Assembly: GCA_900321635.1 (NCBI GenBank)
Contig: ONWV01000006.1
Span: forward strand, 1-64,000
Source of the DNA: an uncultured Spirochaetaceae bacterium
GTDB lineage: Bacteria > Spirochaetota > Spirochaetia > Sphaerochaetales > Sphaerochaetaceae
Direction: 5' to 3'
DNA length: 64,000 nucleotides
Below are positions 16,319 through 24,543 of the stretch, piece after piece (within the stretch, counting starts at the first letter, position 1; each line of letters starts with the position of its first letter). The notes beneath the pieces were generated by a model. It did not search any database. It saw only the letters and a list, made by a program, of their open reading frames with translations, and had not been told where the DNA came from. The position numbers and the translations under genes are program-made.

Positions 16319-17053
16319 ATGACAAGAGATTTTGAAGGAAAAACAGAGCAGGATGCCATCAATCAGGCAATTGAGGCTCTTCATATTGAGAGAGAAGACT
16401 TTGATGTCGAGATTCTGGACAACGGGAAAAGAGGTCTTTTCAAGAAGGCCAACGTGAAAATCCGCGTTCACATTGATTCTGATTCAGATGACGAAAAGGA
16501 TTCAAAGCCGTTCATCCCAAGCGACGACAGCACTTCTGATGCCGACTATGCCGACGATTATGATCAGGAGGAAGAAGAGGACCTTGAGCCCAACGAGGAG
16601 CTTGAGCAGAAGGTCTGTGAATTCATAGACCAGATGGTTTCACACATGGGCTACGAGTCAAAGACAACTGTTTCTTCCAGAAAGGGAAAAAAGGTCAATC
16701 TTGAGATCACAAGCGAGTCTTCCAGCATCATCATCGGAAGAAAGGGAAAGAACCTTGATGCCATTCAGGTTCTGGCCAACGTCTATGCCGGAAAGATCGA
16801 TACAGAGCGCAAGATCATTGTTGACTCCGAAGGCTACAGACTCAGACATGAGGAGCAGATCATCAAGACCGCTTACAGAACTGCAATGCAGGTCCGCAAG
16901 ACCGGAAGATCCCGCCTTCTTGAGCCGATGAATCCGTACGAAAGACGCCTGGTTCACACCGCATTGAATGATGTGACGGGAATTGAGACCAAGAGTGAGG
17001 GCGAGGGCCTTTACAAGCAGGTCAGAGTCATCAGCAAGAGAAAGAGATACTGA
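16319..17053 (+). CDS. jag: RNA-binding protein Jag/KhpB
   Basis: A 244-residue RNA-binding protein with three parts in the usual order. These are an N-terminal Jag domain (TEQDAINQAIEALHIEREDFDVEIL, ending in GLFKKANVKIRVH), a KH domain with IGRKGKNLDAIQ near residue 145, and an R3H domain with MNPYERRLVHTALND near residue 205. An acidic linker (about 65-95) joins the first two. Homologues bind many RNAs and affect cell division and envelope growth. It follows yidC after 14 bases and is closed by a terminator. Confidence 0.94.
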   Translation: MTRDFEGKTEQDAINQAIEALHIEREDFDVEILDNGKRGLFKKANVKIRVHIDSDSDDEKDSKPFIPSDDSTSDADYADDYDQEEEEDLEPNEELEQKVCEFIDQMVSHMGYESKTTVSSRKGKKVNLEITSESSSIIIGRKGKNLDAIQVLANVYAGKIDTERKIIVDSEGYRLRHEEQIIKTAYRTAMQVRKTGRSRLLEPMNPYERRLVHTALNDVTGIETKSEGEGLYKQVRVISKRKRY

Positions 17054-17071
17054 TAATCACGATTCTAAAAA

Positions 17072-17107
17072 TAAGGAGCCTTTCAAAACGGAAGGCTCCT
17101 ATTTTTT
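17072..17107 (+). terminator. Terminator of the dnaA-jag cluster, possibly bidirectional
   Basis: AGGAGCCTT (17074-17082) pairs with AAGGCTCCT (17092-17100) and is followed by TATTTTTT. It lies 20 bases after jag and just past the stop of the convergent aminopeptidase gene, whose transcript would also form the stem. Confidence 0.88.
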
Positions 17108-17119
17108 ATCCAAATAGAT

Positions 17120-18877
17120 TCAAAGCGGTTTTGTCGCTTCAATCAGATAGCTCTTTGCTTCTTCGTCCACCATGTCAATGAGCATGTCACGCACCCACTG
17201 ATGGTATTCGTCAATCATGCGTTTTTCATCAGCTGTAAGCATGCTTTTGACAATCAGGCCGCGTTCATACGGGCAGCAGGTCAGAACCTCAAAGGTGTAG
17301 AACTGTCCGAATTCCGTTGTCTGGGCTTCTGTGACGGCAACAAGGTTTTCTATTCTTATTCCGTGCTTGCCTTCCTTGTAGATGCCAGGCTCATCGCTTA
17401 AAACCATGCCGGGCTTAAGTGCAACAGGCTCTCCTTTTTCCGCCTTGGCGGAAATGCGCTGAGGCCCTTCATGCACAGAAAGCCTGAAGCCGACTCCGTG
17501 TCCTGTTCCGTGAAAGTAGTTCATGCCGCGCTGCCAAAGAAACTGGTGAGCAAGAACATCCAGCTGATGGCCGCTGGTCCCTTTGGGGAAGATTTGTGAA
17601 GACAGGGCAAGATGGCCCTTGAGAACAAGAGTGTAGTCTTCTTTCTGTTCGCGCGTTGCCTTGCCGAAGAGTATGGTTCTTGTGATGTCAGTTGTTCCGC
17701 AGCTGTATTGTCCGCCTGAATCCAGAACCAGTAGGCCGTTTCCTGTAATGGGGATGTCCGTCTCCTCTGTTGCACTGTAATGAACAACCGCACCGTGGGC
17801 TCCGAAACCTGCGATTGTGCTGAATGAAGGACCAAGGTAATCCTCTTCAAGCTCACGTTCCTGCGCCAGTGCCTCTGCGATTGTGACTTCTGTAAAGTCA
17901 TACTCTCCGCTTTTGACCTGGGAAAGGAAGTTCACCATTGCAACACCGTCAAGGATGTGGGCGACTCTCATGCCTTCAAGCTCTGCAGCATTCTTCACGG
18001 CCTTCAGGTCCGAAGAAAAATCGCGTCCTCTTGAGATTTTTACTCCGTTTGCTTTTTCAAGGGCGGAGGCAAGTTTCATGTTGGTCTTTTCAGGATCAAG
18101 TCTGACAGTGACGTTTGAGAGTTTTGAAAGCTCCACGGTCACATCTTCATAGCTATGGACGCTGTAGCAGTCAGGCTTAACATTCTTGAACCTGCTTTTA
18201 GGAGTAAAGAGCTTCACATCGCCAGGTCCGATGAGAAGATAGGAAAGGAAGACAGGGGTGTCCTCAACGTCCGCACCTCTGAGATTCAGAATCCAGGCAA
18301 TGTCGGTAAGACTTGAGATAAGATGATAGTCTTCGTTGTTCTGATGTCCTAGTTTGCGAATTTCTTCTATTTTTTGTGAGGCTGAAAGACCGCACAGGTC
18401 ATCGTCCATCTTTTCAACCGGATAATCGGGCATCTGTGGTCTGTCTTTCCAGATGTAGTCAAGAAGATCTTCTGTGGCCTGGATGTTGATGCCTTTTTTC
18501 TGATACTCCTCTTTTTCGCTGAGCATCAGAGTCTCTTCGGCGATTCCGACCTTTTTGTTTTTTGAAAAGTTCTTCTGAAGAAAGTCTATCGGGGAGCTTG
18601 CCTCAGGGCCGTCGATTTTTCTCATCTCAAAGACTGTGTCCTTGATCTGGTCTGCGCACTGGACGAAGTATCTTGAATCAACCCAGATCAGAGCCTCTTT
18701 CTGTGTGACAATGACGGTTCCTGCGCTTCCGGTGAAGCCGCTGATCCAGCGACGTGTGTGCCATCTTGGGCTTACATATTCGCTCTGATGAGGATCTGTT
18801 CCGTTGATGAGAAAGGCATCAAGACCTGCCTTTTTCATCTGGTTTCTGAGACATTCAACTCTTTCGTTTATTTGCAT
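17120..18877 (-). CDS. Xaa-Pro aminopeptidase (M24B, three-domain type)
   Basis: A cytoplasmic metallopeptidase that removes the first residue from peptides with proline in second place. I start at the ATG at 18877 (MQINERVECLRNQMKKAGL), which has an AAGGGG site and gives 585 residues. Two creatinase-like N-terminal domains (about 1-300) precede the pita-bread catalytic domain. The metal ligands are visible in LDSGGQYSCGTTDITRT, in HGTGHGVG, in SDEPGIYKEGKHGIRIEN and in a later glutamate. The length fits the long aminopeptidase P form shared with eukaryotes rather than the 440-residue E. coli PepP. The start overlaps the end of lgt by 23 bases. Confidence 0.9.
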   Translation of the reverse strand: MQINERVECLRNQMKKAGLDAFLINGTDPHQSEYVSPRWHTRRWISGFTGSAGTVIVTQKEALIWVDSRYFVQCADQIKDTVFEMRKIDGPEASSPIDFLQKNFSKNKKVGIAEETLMLSEKEEYQKKGINIQATEDLLDYIWKDRPQMPDYPVEKMDDDLCGLSASQKIEEIRKLGHQNNEDYHLISSLTDIAWILNLRGADVEDTPVFLSYLLIGPGDVKLFTPKSRFKNVKPDCYSVHSYEDVTVELSKLSNVTVRLDPEKTNMKLASALEKANGVKISRGRDFSSDLKAVKNAAELEGMRVAHILDGVAMVNFLSQVKSGEYDFTEVTIAEALAQERELEEDYLGPSFSTIAGFGAHGAVVHYSATEETDIPITGNGLLVLDSGGQYSCGTTDITRTILFGKATREQKEDYTLVLKGHLALSSQIFPKGTSGHQLDVLAHQFLWQRGMNYFHGTGHGVGFRLSVHEGPQRISAKAEKGEPVALKPGMVLSDEPGIYKEGKHGIRIENLVAVTEAQTTEFGQFYTFEVLTCCPYERGLIVKSMLTADEKRMIDEYHQWVRDMLIDMVDEEAKSYLIEATKPL

Positions 18878-19865
18878 TGGTTTTCCCCTTATTCTTTTTC
18901 CTGTATGTGACGGGTTCTGTTTTTTTTGCATAGATGATCATGGCTATTCCCGCCAATATCATGACAAAGCACAGAATCTGGCCCATCGAGATGTTTAAAA
19001 ACGATTTGAACAGGGCAGTGGGCTCTGTTTCCTTTCCAAGGGCGATGATGAAGCCCAGCTGGCTGTCCGGCTCTCTGAAGTACTCAAGAAAGAATCTGAC
19101 TGTTCCGTATCCGATGAAGTAGGACCCTGACATGATTCCTGGACCTGTTGTTGATGCCTTCTTTTTCGCAAGCGGCCTGATAAGAAACCACAGCACAAGC
19201 CAGAGGAAAATTCCCTCAAAGAAAGCCTCATAAAGCTGTGACGGATGGCGCGGAAGGTTCACCATGGAAACGCCGCTTATGTCCATTCCGGCTTTCTGAG
19301 CTATTTCCTGTACCCACTGAAGCTGTGTTGAGAAACGAGGAGCATCGGGGAAAACCATTCCGATTGAGCTTGCTGTGACGCGGCCCCAGAGCTCTCCGTT
19401 TATGAAGTTTCCAAGACGGCCGAAGGTGTAGCCCAAAGGGATTCCCGTAATAACGTGGTCTGCAACGTCCATAAGCCTGTAGCCATGGCGTTTTGAAAAC
19501 AGCCAGCCGCCGAAGACAGCTCCGATCACTCCTCCGTGATAGCTCATTCCCGGAAGGCCCACGAAGCGTCCGTTTCTGAACGGCCAGAATATCATCCACG
19601 GATGGGTCCAGTAGTACCACGAGCCTTCATAGAAAAGGGTGGAGAAGACCCTGGCGCCCACAATCAGAAAGCCTATGGCATAGCAGAACAGTGTCATTGA
19701 GTCATCGGCTGACATGCTGTTCATCTCACCGTGGCGGCACTGGTATCTGAATAGGGCATATGCGATTGAGAAGGCGACGATGTACATGACGGCATACCAT
19801 CTCACAGAAAGAAAAGGAACCACATAAGGTGATATCCAACTTGGGAAATCAACGTACATCTGCAT
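18855..19865 (-). CDS. lgt: Prolipoprotein diacylglyceryl transferase
   Basis: Lgt attaches diacylglycerol to the lipobox cysteine of prolipoproteins in the inner membrane. It shows the expected motifs: YHGGVIGAVFGGWLF, the signature RLGNFINGELWGR, and HPSQLYEAFFEG, among about seven membrane segments. The frame is open to 19955. I prefer the ATG at 19865 (MQMYVDFPSW), because the upstream part looks non-coding and a TGCTATCAT extended -10 element (19872-19877) ends six bases before it. With no ribosome site present, the message may be leaderless. The tail is long and very basic and overlaps the aminopeptidase gene. Confidence 0.92.
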   Translation of the reverse strand: MQMYVDFPSWISPYVVPFLSVRWYAVMYIVAFSIAYALFRYQCRHGEMNSMSADDSMTLFCYAIGFLIVGARVFSTLFYEGSWYYWTHPWMIFWPFRNGRFVGLPGMSYHGGVIGAVFGGWLFSKRHGYRLMDVADHVITGIPLGYTFGRLGNFINGELWGRVTASSIGMVFPDAPRFSTQLQWVQEIAQKAGMDISGVSMVNLPRHPSQLYEAFFEGIFLWLVLWFLIRPLAKKKASTTGPGIMSGSYFIGYGTVRFFLEYFREPDSQLGFIIALGKETEPTALFKSFLNISMGQILCFVMILAGIAMIIYAKKTEPVTYRKKNKGKTNANKRKS

Positions 19866-19981
19866 GTGTAAATGATAGCACAAACAGGGCCTTCTTTCCA
19901 TGACCGAGGCCTGAATGTGTTTTTTATGTGTCGTAGAACTTATTGAAAGACGCATCTTAAAAAAAGATGTATATTTCAGTT

Positions 19982-21466
19982 ATGAAAAAGCTAGTAACAA
20001 TGTTATTGGTTCTGGTGCTTTTCGCCTCTATTGCATATGCAAACGGCACTCCTGAGGAGCAGAGGATATTTTTCGAAAACATCATCAACAACTCCCAAGG
20101 GCCGAAAAGCGTAGCCCAAAACAACGGCGGCGCAACAAAGGCATCCACCGGATCAGAAGTAATTTCGCGTGATATGGCCACTTTGGAACGGCTTTACCAG
20201 TATGTTGAGAAGAATTACCTCTATGATATCGACTACGATGCCGTCTATGAGGCAATGGCTACTGCCTTGTTCAATACTTTGGGCGACAAATACTCTTACT
20301 ACGTGAAGGCAGAAAAGGCCGAAGACTATGGAGATGACGTCAAAGGTTCCTATGGAGGACTTGGACTTTATTTCTCAAAAAGTTATGTGCAATATCAGGA
20401 TCCTGAGGACGAGAGAACCCTTTATGCTGTCATTTCCCAGGCCTTTCCGGACACGCCGTGTTCCAGAGCCGGCCTGATGACGGGAGATCTTATAACCGAG
20501 ATCAACGGGCAGTCCGTTGTGGAACTTGAAGCCTCCGACTGTGCAAAACTTATGAAGGGTAATCCGGGAACAACCGTAAGCCTTACAATTAAAAGAGGTG
20601 CAAGCGTTTTCACAATCGACCTTGTCAGGGAGATTGTGACCGTTCCTACCGTTGTTTATGAGATGATTGATTCGGATAATGCATATCTCAGAATCCTTGA
20701 GTTCTCAAGAGGAACATACCGCTCCATTTCGGATGCTTTGGACAAGCTGTCTGCAAAGGGCATGCAGAAACTCATCATAGATTTAAGAAACAATCCCGGA
20801 GGAGATGTTGATTCTGCATTGGCTATAGTCGATCTGTTTGTCAGCAACACGGATCTTCTTTACCTTTCTTATAAGGATCCTTCAAAGAACATCCGCTATT
20901 CTGCGACAAGCAAGATCACCGTTTCCCCTGATGTTGATATAGCCATTCTCACAAACGGCGGAACAGCAAGCGCTGCGGAAATCTTTTCTGCTGCGATGAG
21001 GGATACAGGCAGAGCTGTCCTTGTCGGAACAAAGACTTTCGGAAAGGGCGTGATGCAGCTGGTTTCCTCTTTCGGTGACGGCTATATTTCCGTTACTACA
21101 GCCAGCTTCTCAGGTCCTACAGGAAAGCCCATCAACAAAGAGGGTGTTCTTCCGGATATTGAGATTGCGGATATTTCCATTGAAGAGGATGAGGTTCAGC
21201 CTTATCTTGATTTAATGAACAGCAATGCCATTTCAACCTTTGTGGACAACAACCCTGATTTCACAGATGAAAACCTGAAGAAGTTCGCCGCCCAGAATTC
21301 CGAATGCGGACTGAGGCAGGAAGTCCTTCTTCTGCTTGTCAGAAACGAATACCTCGGCAGAATGAACTATGACGACAGACCTCTTGCCGACATCAAGTAC
21401 GATGTGGTGTGTAAGACTGCCTACGACTACTTACAGTCCAAAGACAAGAGCGTAGTGAATTTCTAG
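19982..21466 (+). CDS. C-terminal processing peptidase (S41 family), exported
   Basis: A periplasmic serine protease of the Ctp/Prc group, 494 residues from the ATG at 19982. A signal peptide (MKKLVTMLLVLVLFASIAYA) is followed by a helical N-terminal part, a PDZ domain (about 115-205, with AFPDTPCSRAGLMTGDLITEING) and the S41 catalytic domain. The nucleophile lies in NGGTASAAEIFSAA and the lysine in TKTFGKGVMQ. Such proteases trim C-termini of envelope proteins. A TATATT element (19970-19975) lies six bases before the start and there is no ribosome site. It is divergent from lgt. Confidence 0.9.
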   Translation: MKKLVTMLLVLVLFASIAYANGTPEEQRIFFENIINNSQGPKSVAQNNGGATKASTGSEVISRDMATLERLYQYVEKNYLYDIDYDAVYEAMATALFNTLGDKYSYYVKAEKAEDYGDDVKGSYGGLGLYFSKSYVQYQDPEDERTLYAVISQAFPDTPCSRAGLMTGDLITEINGQSVVELEASDCAKLMKGNPGTTVSLTIKRGASVFTIDLVREIVTVPTVVYEMIDSDNAYLRILEFSRGTYRSISDALDKLSAKGMQKLIIDLRNNPGGDVDSALAIVDLFVSNTDLLYLSYKDPSKNIRYSATSKITVSPDVDIAILTNGGTASAAEIFSAAMRDTGRAVLVGTKTFGKGVMQLVSSFGDGYISVTTASFSGPTGKPINKEGVLPDIEIADISIEEDEVQPYLDLMNSNAISTFVDNNPDFTDENLKKFAAQNSECGLRQEVLLLLVRNEYLGRMNYDDRPLADIKYDVVCKTAYDYLQSKDKSVVNF

Positions 21467-21492
21467 TTATATACAACATGACCTACATGATG

Positions 21493-21520
21493 GACCTGCC
21501 TTAGGGCAGGTTCTTCTATT
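21493..21520 (+). terminator. Intrinsic terminator of the S41 peptidase gene
   Basis: ACCTGCC (21494-21500) pairs with GGCAGGT (21505-21511) across a TTAG loop, followed by TTCTTCTATT. It lies about 27 bases after the stop. The T tract is broken by C residues, so strength is uncertain. Confidence 0.7.
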
Positions 21521-21559
21521 AAAAGAAGATAAAGAGTTCAAGGTTGTTGTGTGAGTCTT

Positions 21560-21821
21560 TTTTGCACACACTATTGCACAAGTTATGCACAAGCGCTTGT
21601 CAAGGGTTGTCAGAAAACCCGTCCGAAGGCTTTTTATATCCTTCCAACTTTGGCACTAATCACCTGAGTAGTAGTATTTAATTCGTTATTTTAAAAGAAA
21701 TTAAATATGACAGTGTACATACCCGGCAATTAAAAAGTTATATAAGAATTGTTGTTGTTTTATACTCTGAAAGCCTTGAAAATAAACTAAACTTTTAATA
21801 CTTATGCACAAGTTATCGACA
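21560..21821. other. Cluster of DnaA-box-like sites around an AT-rich core
   Basis: The 346-base gap between the peptidase and rsmE holds two perfect DnaA boxes, TTATGCACA at 21583-21591 and 21802-21810, both on the plus strand. Beside the first, TGCACA cores recur at 21563, 21575 and 21586, spaced 12 and 11 bases apart. Beside the second, TTATCGACA (one mismatch) follows at 21813-21821, again 11 bases on, overlapping the rsmE stop. The sequence between (about 21660-21800) is very rich in A and T. The layout resembles an origin or a DnaA-titration site, but the flanking genes converge on it, unlike at a typical origin. Confidence 0.5.
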
Positions 21822-22595
21822 ACTTGATTCAATTATTGTCTGTACCGCCCCGATTGCGTAAATCGAGGCAGTTTCACATCTTAAAATGTTAGTTTTCAGA
21901 ACTACCGCCTTGAAAGACCTGTCAATAAGAGCCTGGCACTCGCTTTCTTCAAGACCGCCCTCCGGGCCCACAACCAGGGCCACTGCTCCGTCGAAGTCTT
22001 TCAGGCAATTAAAAAGGTCGTTGTTCTGGTTTTCTATCTTGCTCTGATGAAGCACAATGCCCATACGGGCTACACCGTCTGTTCTCTTTTCAAAGTCATC
22101 GGGAATTTCACTTATGTCTATCACGCCGCTTACTGTGGTGGGAACCATGGAGCCGCTTTGCTGTATGGCCTCGGTGACCATTGCATCATAGCGCTCGAGG
22201 CGGGTCATCTCTTTTCCTTCAAGACTGGCCACGCAGTTTCTGCTCTTCACAAGAACAATATCTCTGACTCCAGCCTCTGTTGCCTTCTTGATTATGTCGT
22301 CTGCCTTTCTTCCCTTGGGGAGGCACTGATACAGGATGATGGTCTTCTTAGGCCCTGTCTGCGGAAGGGCATCTGTTCTCTCCTGGGCGGTTTCTGCCTT
22401 CTTTGCGCTGAGAGTGCAGCTGTCCTTTGTGATCTTTTCGATGCAAAGGTCCCAGAGTCTTCCTTCTCTGTCGCGACCAGTGATGACCTGGCTTTCCTTA
22501 AGGCGCAAAGATCTCGTCAGGTATACAAAATCCTTCCCTTTGATCTCCAAAGAGGCCTGGCCTTTGAATGTCTTGGGAAGGAGGTAGAGTCTCAT
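21813..22595 (-). CDS. rsmE: 16S rRNA m3U1498 methyltransferase
   Basis: RsmE methylates N3 of U1498 in the decoding centre of 16S rRNA. The 260-residue protein has an N-terminal PUA-like domain (SLEIKGKDFVYLTRSLRLKESQ) and a C-terminal SPOUT methyltransferase knot with VVGPEGGLEESECQALI and LKTNILRCETASIYAIG, the S-adenosylmethionine-binding loops of the family. It starts seven bases after the stop of the glycosyltransferase gene and ends a minus-strand run that begins with pth. A DnaA-box-like sequence overlaps its stop codon. Confidence 0.94.
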   Translation of the reverse strand: MRLYLLPKTFKGQASLEIKGKDFVYLTRSLRLKESQVITGRDREGRLWDLCIEKITKDSCTLSAKKAETAQERTDALPQTGPKKTIILYQCLPKGRKADDIIKKATEAGVRDIVLVKSRNCVASLEGKEMTRLERYDAMVTEAIQQSGSMVPTTVSGVIDISEIPDDFEKRTDGVARMGIVLHQSKIENQNNDLFNCLKDFDGAVALVVGPEGGLEESECQALIDRSFKAVVLKTNILRCETASIYAIGAVQTIIESSCR

Positions 22596-22602
22596 AGCCT
22601 TG

Positions 22603-23781
22603 TCATCTGCTCTTTCTGTATTTCAGATTGTTGCTTCCGATGAGGTTCTGGTATCTGTCCAAAATCCTGTCCATCAGAGGTCCGTCCCAAGGAATGGGGA
22701 TTGTGTCATAGGCATTCTTTCCCATTTCCTTCTTCTGCTCTTCAGAAAGGCCCAGGTATGTCTGAATTCCCTTTGCCACGTCCTCGCTTGTGTTCTGCGT
22801 TATCAGGCCGTTCTTCATGTCATCGATTATCTCTGAAGAACATGAGCCTGCGACAGTGAGAGACGGAGTATACTGTGCGGCAGCCTCTCGTACGACCATC
22901 GGGGCATTGTCATATGTTGACGGGAACACGAAAAGATCTCCGATGGAGTACAGTGCATCCAGGGCTCCTGTGTCTGTCAGGTGTCCTGTCAGAATCGAGC
23001 AATCTTCGATGTTATTCTTTTTGATAAGTTCCCTGATTCCGCCTTCATCCGGGCCCTGTCCGGCCATCACCAGCTGGAAGGAGACACCGTTTTTCTTCAG
23101 AAGGCCGCAGGCTTCTATTGTTGTCTTGAGGTTCTTTTTCCAGCTCAGCTGTCCTACAAAGAGAAGAATCGGTATATCACGTCTGATTTTGTATTTTTCT
23201 ACAACCTCGGGAACTCGGGAGACATCCAGAACTCGCTTGTTGGTTCCGTTCGGCATGACCACGATATTTCCCTTGTATCCGTATTCTCTGAGAGTTTCTC
23301 CCGTTCCGTCGGAGACGGCCCAGACTTCGTCACACTTTGAGTAGAAGTCCGCAACCGCACGTGCACCCATCTTTGCAACAATCTTGATTCCTGTGGTCTG
23401 CAGGATGTCATCATAGAATTTGGTGTGGAAGGATCCTACGATGGGGATGTGCCATTTTTTAGCATAATGAAGGCCGCAGTTTCCTGAGAACACCGGTCCG
23501 TGAGTATGGATGATGTCCAGATTAAGCATCCTCATTCTCTGGGTGAAGTGAGGATCAAAGCGTTCGAATCCGATTCTCCAAGGCATTTTCTTGGAAAAGC
23601 TCATCGAAGTATAGTCTACTATCTCAAAAGGAAAGTTTCCCCTGAAGCCAGTGTTGTACATTGGTGCTATGACATATACCTCGTGGCCACGGGATACCAT
23701 TGTTTCGGAATAGGCCTTCATCACACGGCCCACACCATCGATGACAGGGATGAAAGACTCCCCGAACTGTCCGATTTTCAT
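22603..23781 (-). CDS. Glycosyltransferase family 4, diacylglycerol glucosyltransferase-like
   Basis: A GT-B-fold glycosyltransferase of 392 residues. The N-terminal half has IGQFGESFIPVIDGVGRVM and the DIIHTHGPVFSG and GSFHTKFYDD motifs typical of enzymes that add glucose to diacylglycerol or make related glycolipids. The C-terminal half has PILLFVGQLSWKKNLKT and the donor-binding region FPSTYDNAPMVVREA. In that last motif the usual first glutamate of the EX7E pair is replaced by an Asp-Asn pair. No signal peptide or membrane span is seen, so it would act at the inner face of the membrane. Substrate is inferred from overall resemblance only. The ATG has a GGAG site. Confidence 0.75.
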   Translation of the reverse strand: MKIGQFGESFIPVIDGVGRVMKAYSETMVSRGHEVYVIAPMYNTGFRGNFPFEIVDYTSMSFSKKMPWRIGFERFDPHFTQRMRMLNLDIIHTHGPVFSGNCGLHYAKKWHIPIVGSFHTKFYDDILQTTGIKIVAKMGARAVADFYSKCDEVWAVSDGTGETLREYGYKGNIVVMPNGTNKRVLDVSRVPEVVEKYKIRRDIPILLFVGQLSWKKNLKTTIEACGLLKKNGVSFQLVMAGQGPDEGGIRELIKKNNIEDCSILTGHLTDTGALDALYSIGDLFVFPSTYDNAPMVVREAAAQYTPSLTVAGSCSSEIIDDMKNGLITQNTSEDVAKGIQTYLGLSEEQKKEMGKNAYDTIPIPWDGPLMDRILDRYQNLIGSNNLKYRKSR

Positions 23782-23799
23782 TTTTCACTCCAAAAAAAC

Positions 23800-24543
23800 T
23801 CAGAGAATAACTGAATTCCTGAGTGTAATCAGCATAATGACGATTCCACCAATAAAGAAAAAAGCAGTACCGATTACAGAGAAGGGGAACAGTCCGTCAA
23901 AGACTGTTGCGATGAAGTTCCCTGCAAGCAGAAGTACCATAGCTGTATGTTTAAGAGCTCCGACTTTCGTCGTCTCTGAGACTGCAAGAATAAGCTGGGA
24001 CAACACTGCCAAAAAAGCGAGAATCGACAGTATTGAGAGAGGGGCCATGACATCCCAGAGCTTCGTGACTTCCTGGGTTGCCGGAATGATGTAAGTCAGA
24101 AAGGATACTGAGAACAGCCCAGCGAAAAACAATCTGAAGGCAGAACTGTGCTCGTTGACCTGATATTGAAGGGCATTTCCCAAAATGGAGAACTGTACCA
24201 TGAGCTGAGATTCAATCAGGATACGGACTAGAAGTCTTGGAGGGATGAAGCTGCGTCCTGAGATTGTGGTGAAGTAGGCCAGAATGCTCAGCTCCGACAC
24301 AGTCAGAAAGTACAGAAAGAAAATCACAAAGATGTTTCCCGGATTGATCTTTGACACGCTTGTCTTGTAATAGGCAAGCGTCATGAGAAGAATCACGGCA
24401 ACGCGTATAACAGCAAAGATGAACGGATAGCTATCCGCCGTTGTTTCGACAATGGTCATGCCGAAGATGCAGATGCCCATCTCAACGGCGGTAATCAGTA
24501 TCTGGATCAGAATGACTAAGACGCGCAGAAACTTGCTGTTCAT
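23800..24543 (-). CDS. Integral membrane protein of unknown function
   Basis: I do not recognise this 247-residue protein. It is strongly hydrophobic, with about seven predicted membrane segments. The first is near residues 5-30 and the last near 215-240, and it contains few charged residues. No known transporter or enzyme motif stands out. Its start codon overlaps the stop of the SDF transporter gene in a TGATG junction, so the two are translationally coupled. It may be an accessory subunit of that transporter, but this is inference from position alone. Confidence 0.75.
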   Translation of the reverse strand: MNSKFLRVLVILIQILITAVEMGICIFGMTIVETTADSYPFIFAVIRVAVILLMTLAYYKTSVSKINPGNIFVIFFLYFLTVSELSILAYFTTISGRSFIPPRLLVRILIESQLMVQFSILGNALQYQVNEHSSAFRLFFAGLFSVSFLTYIIPATQEVTKLWDVMAPLSILSILAFLAVLSQLILAVSETTKVGALKHTAMVLLLAGNFIATVFDGLFPFSVIGTAFFFIGGIVIMLITLRNSVIL

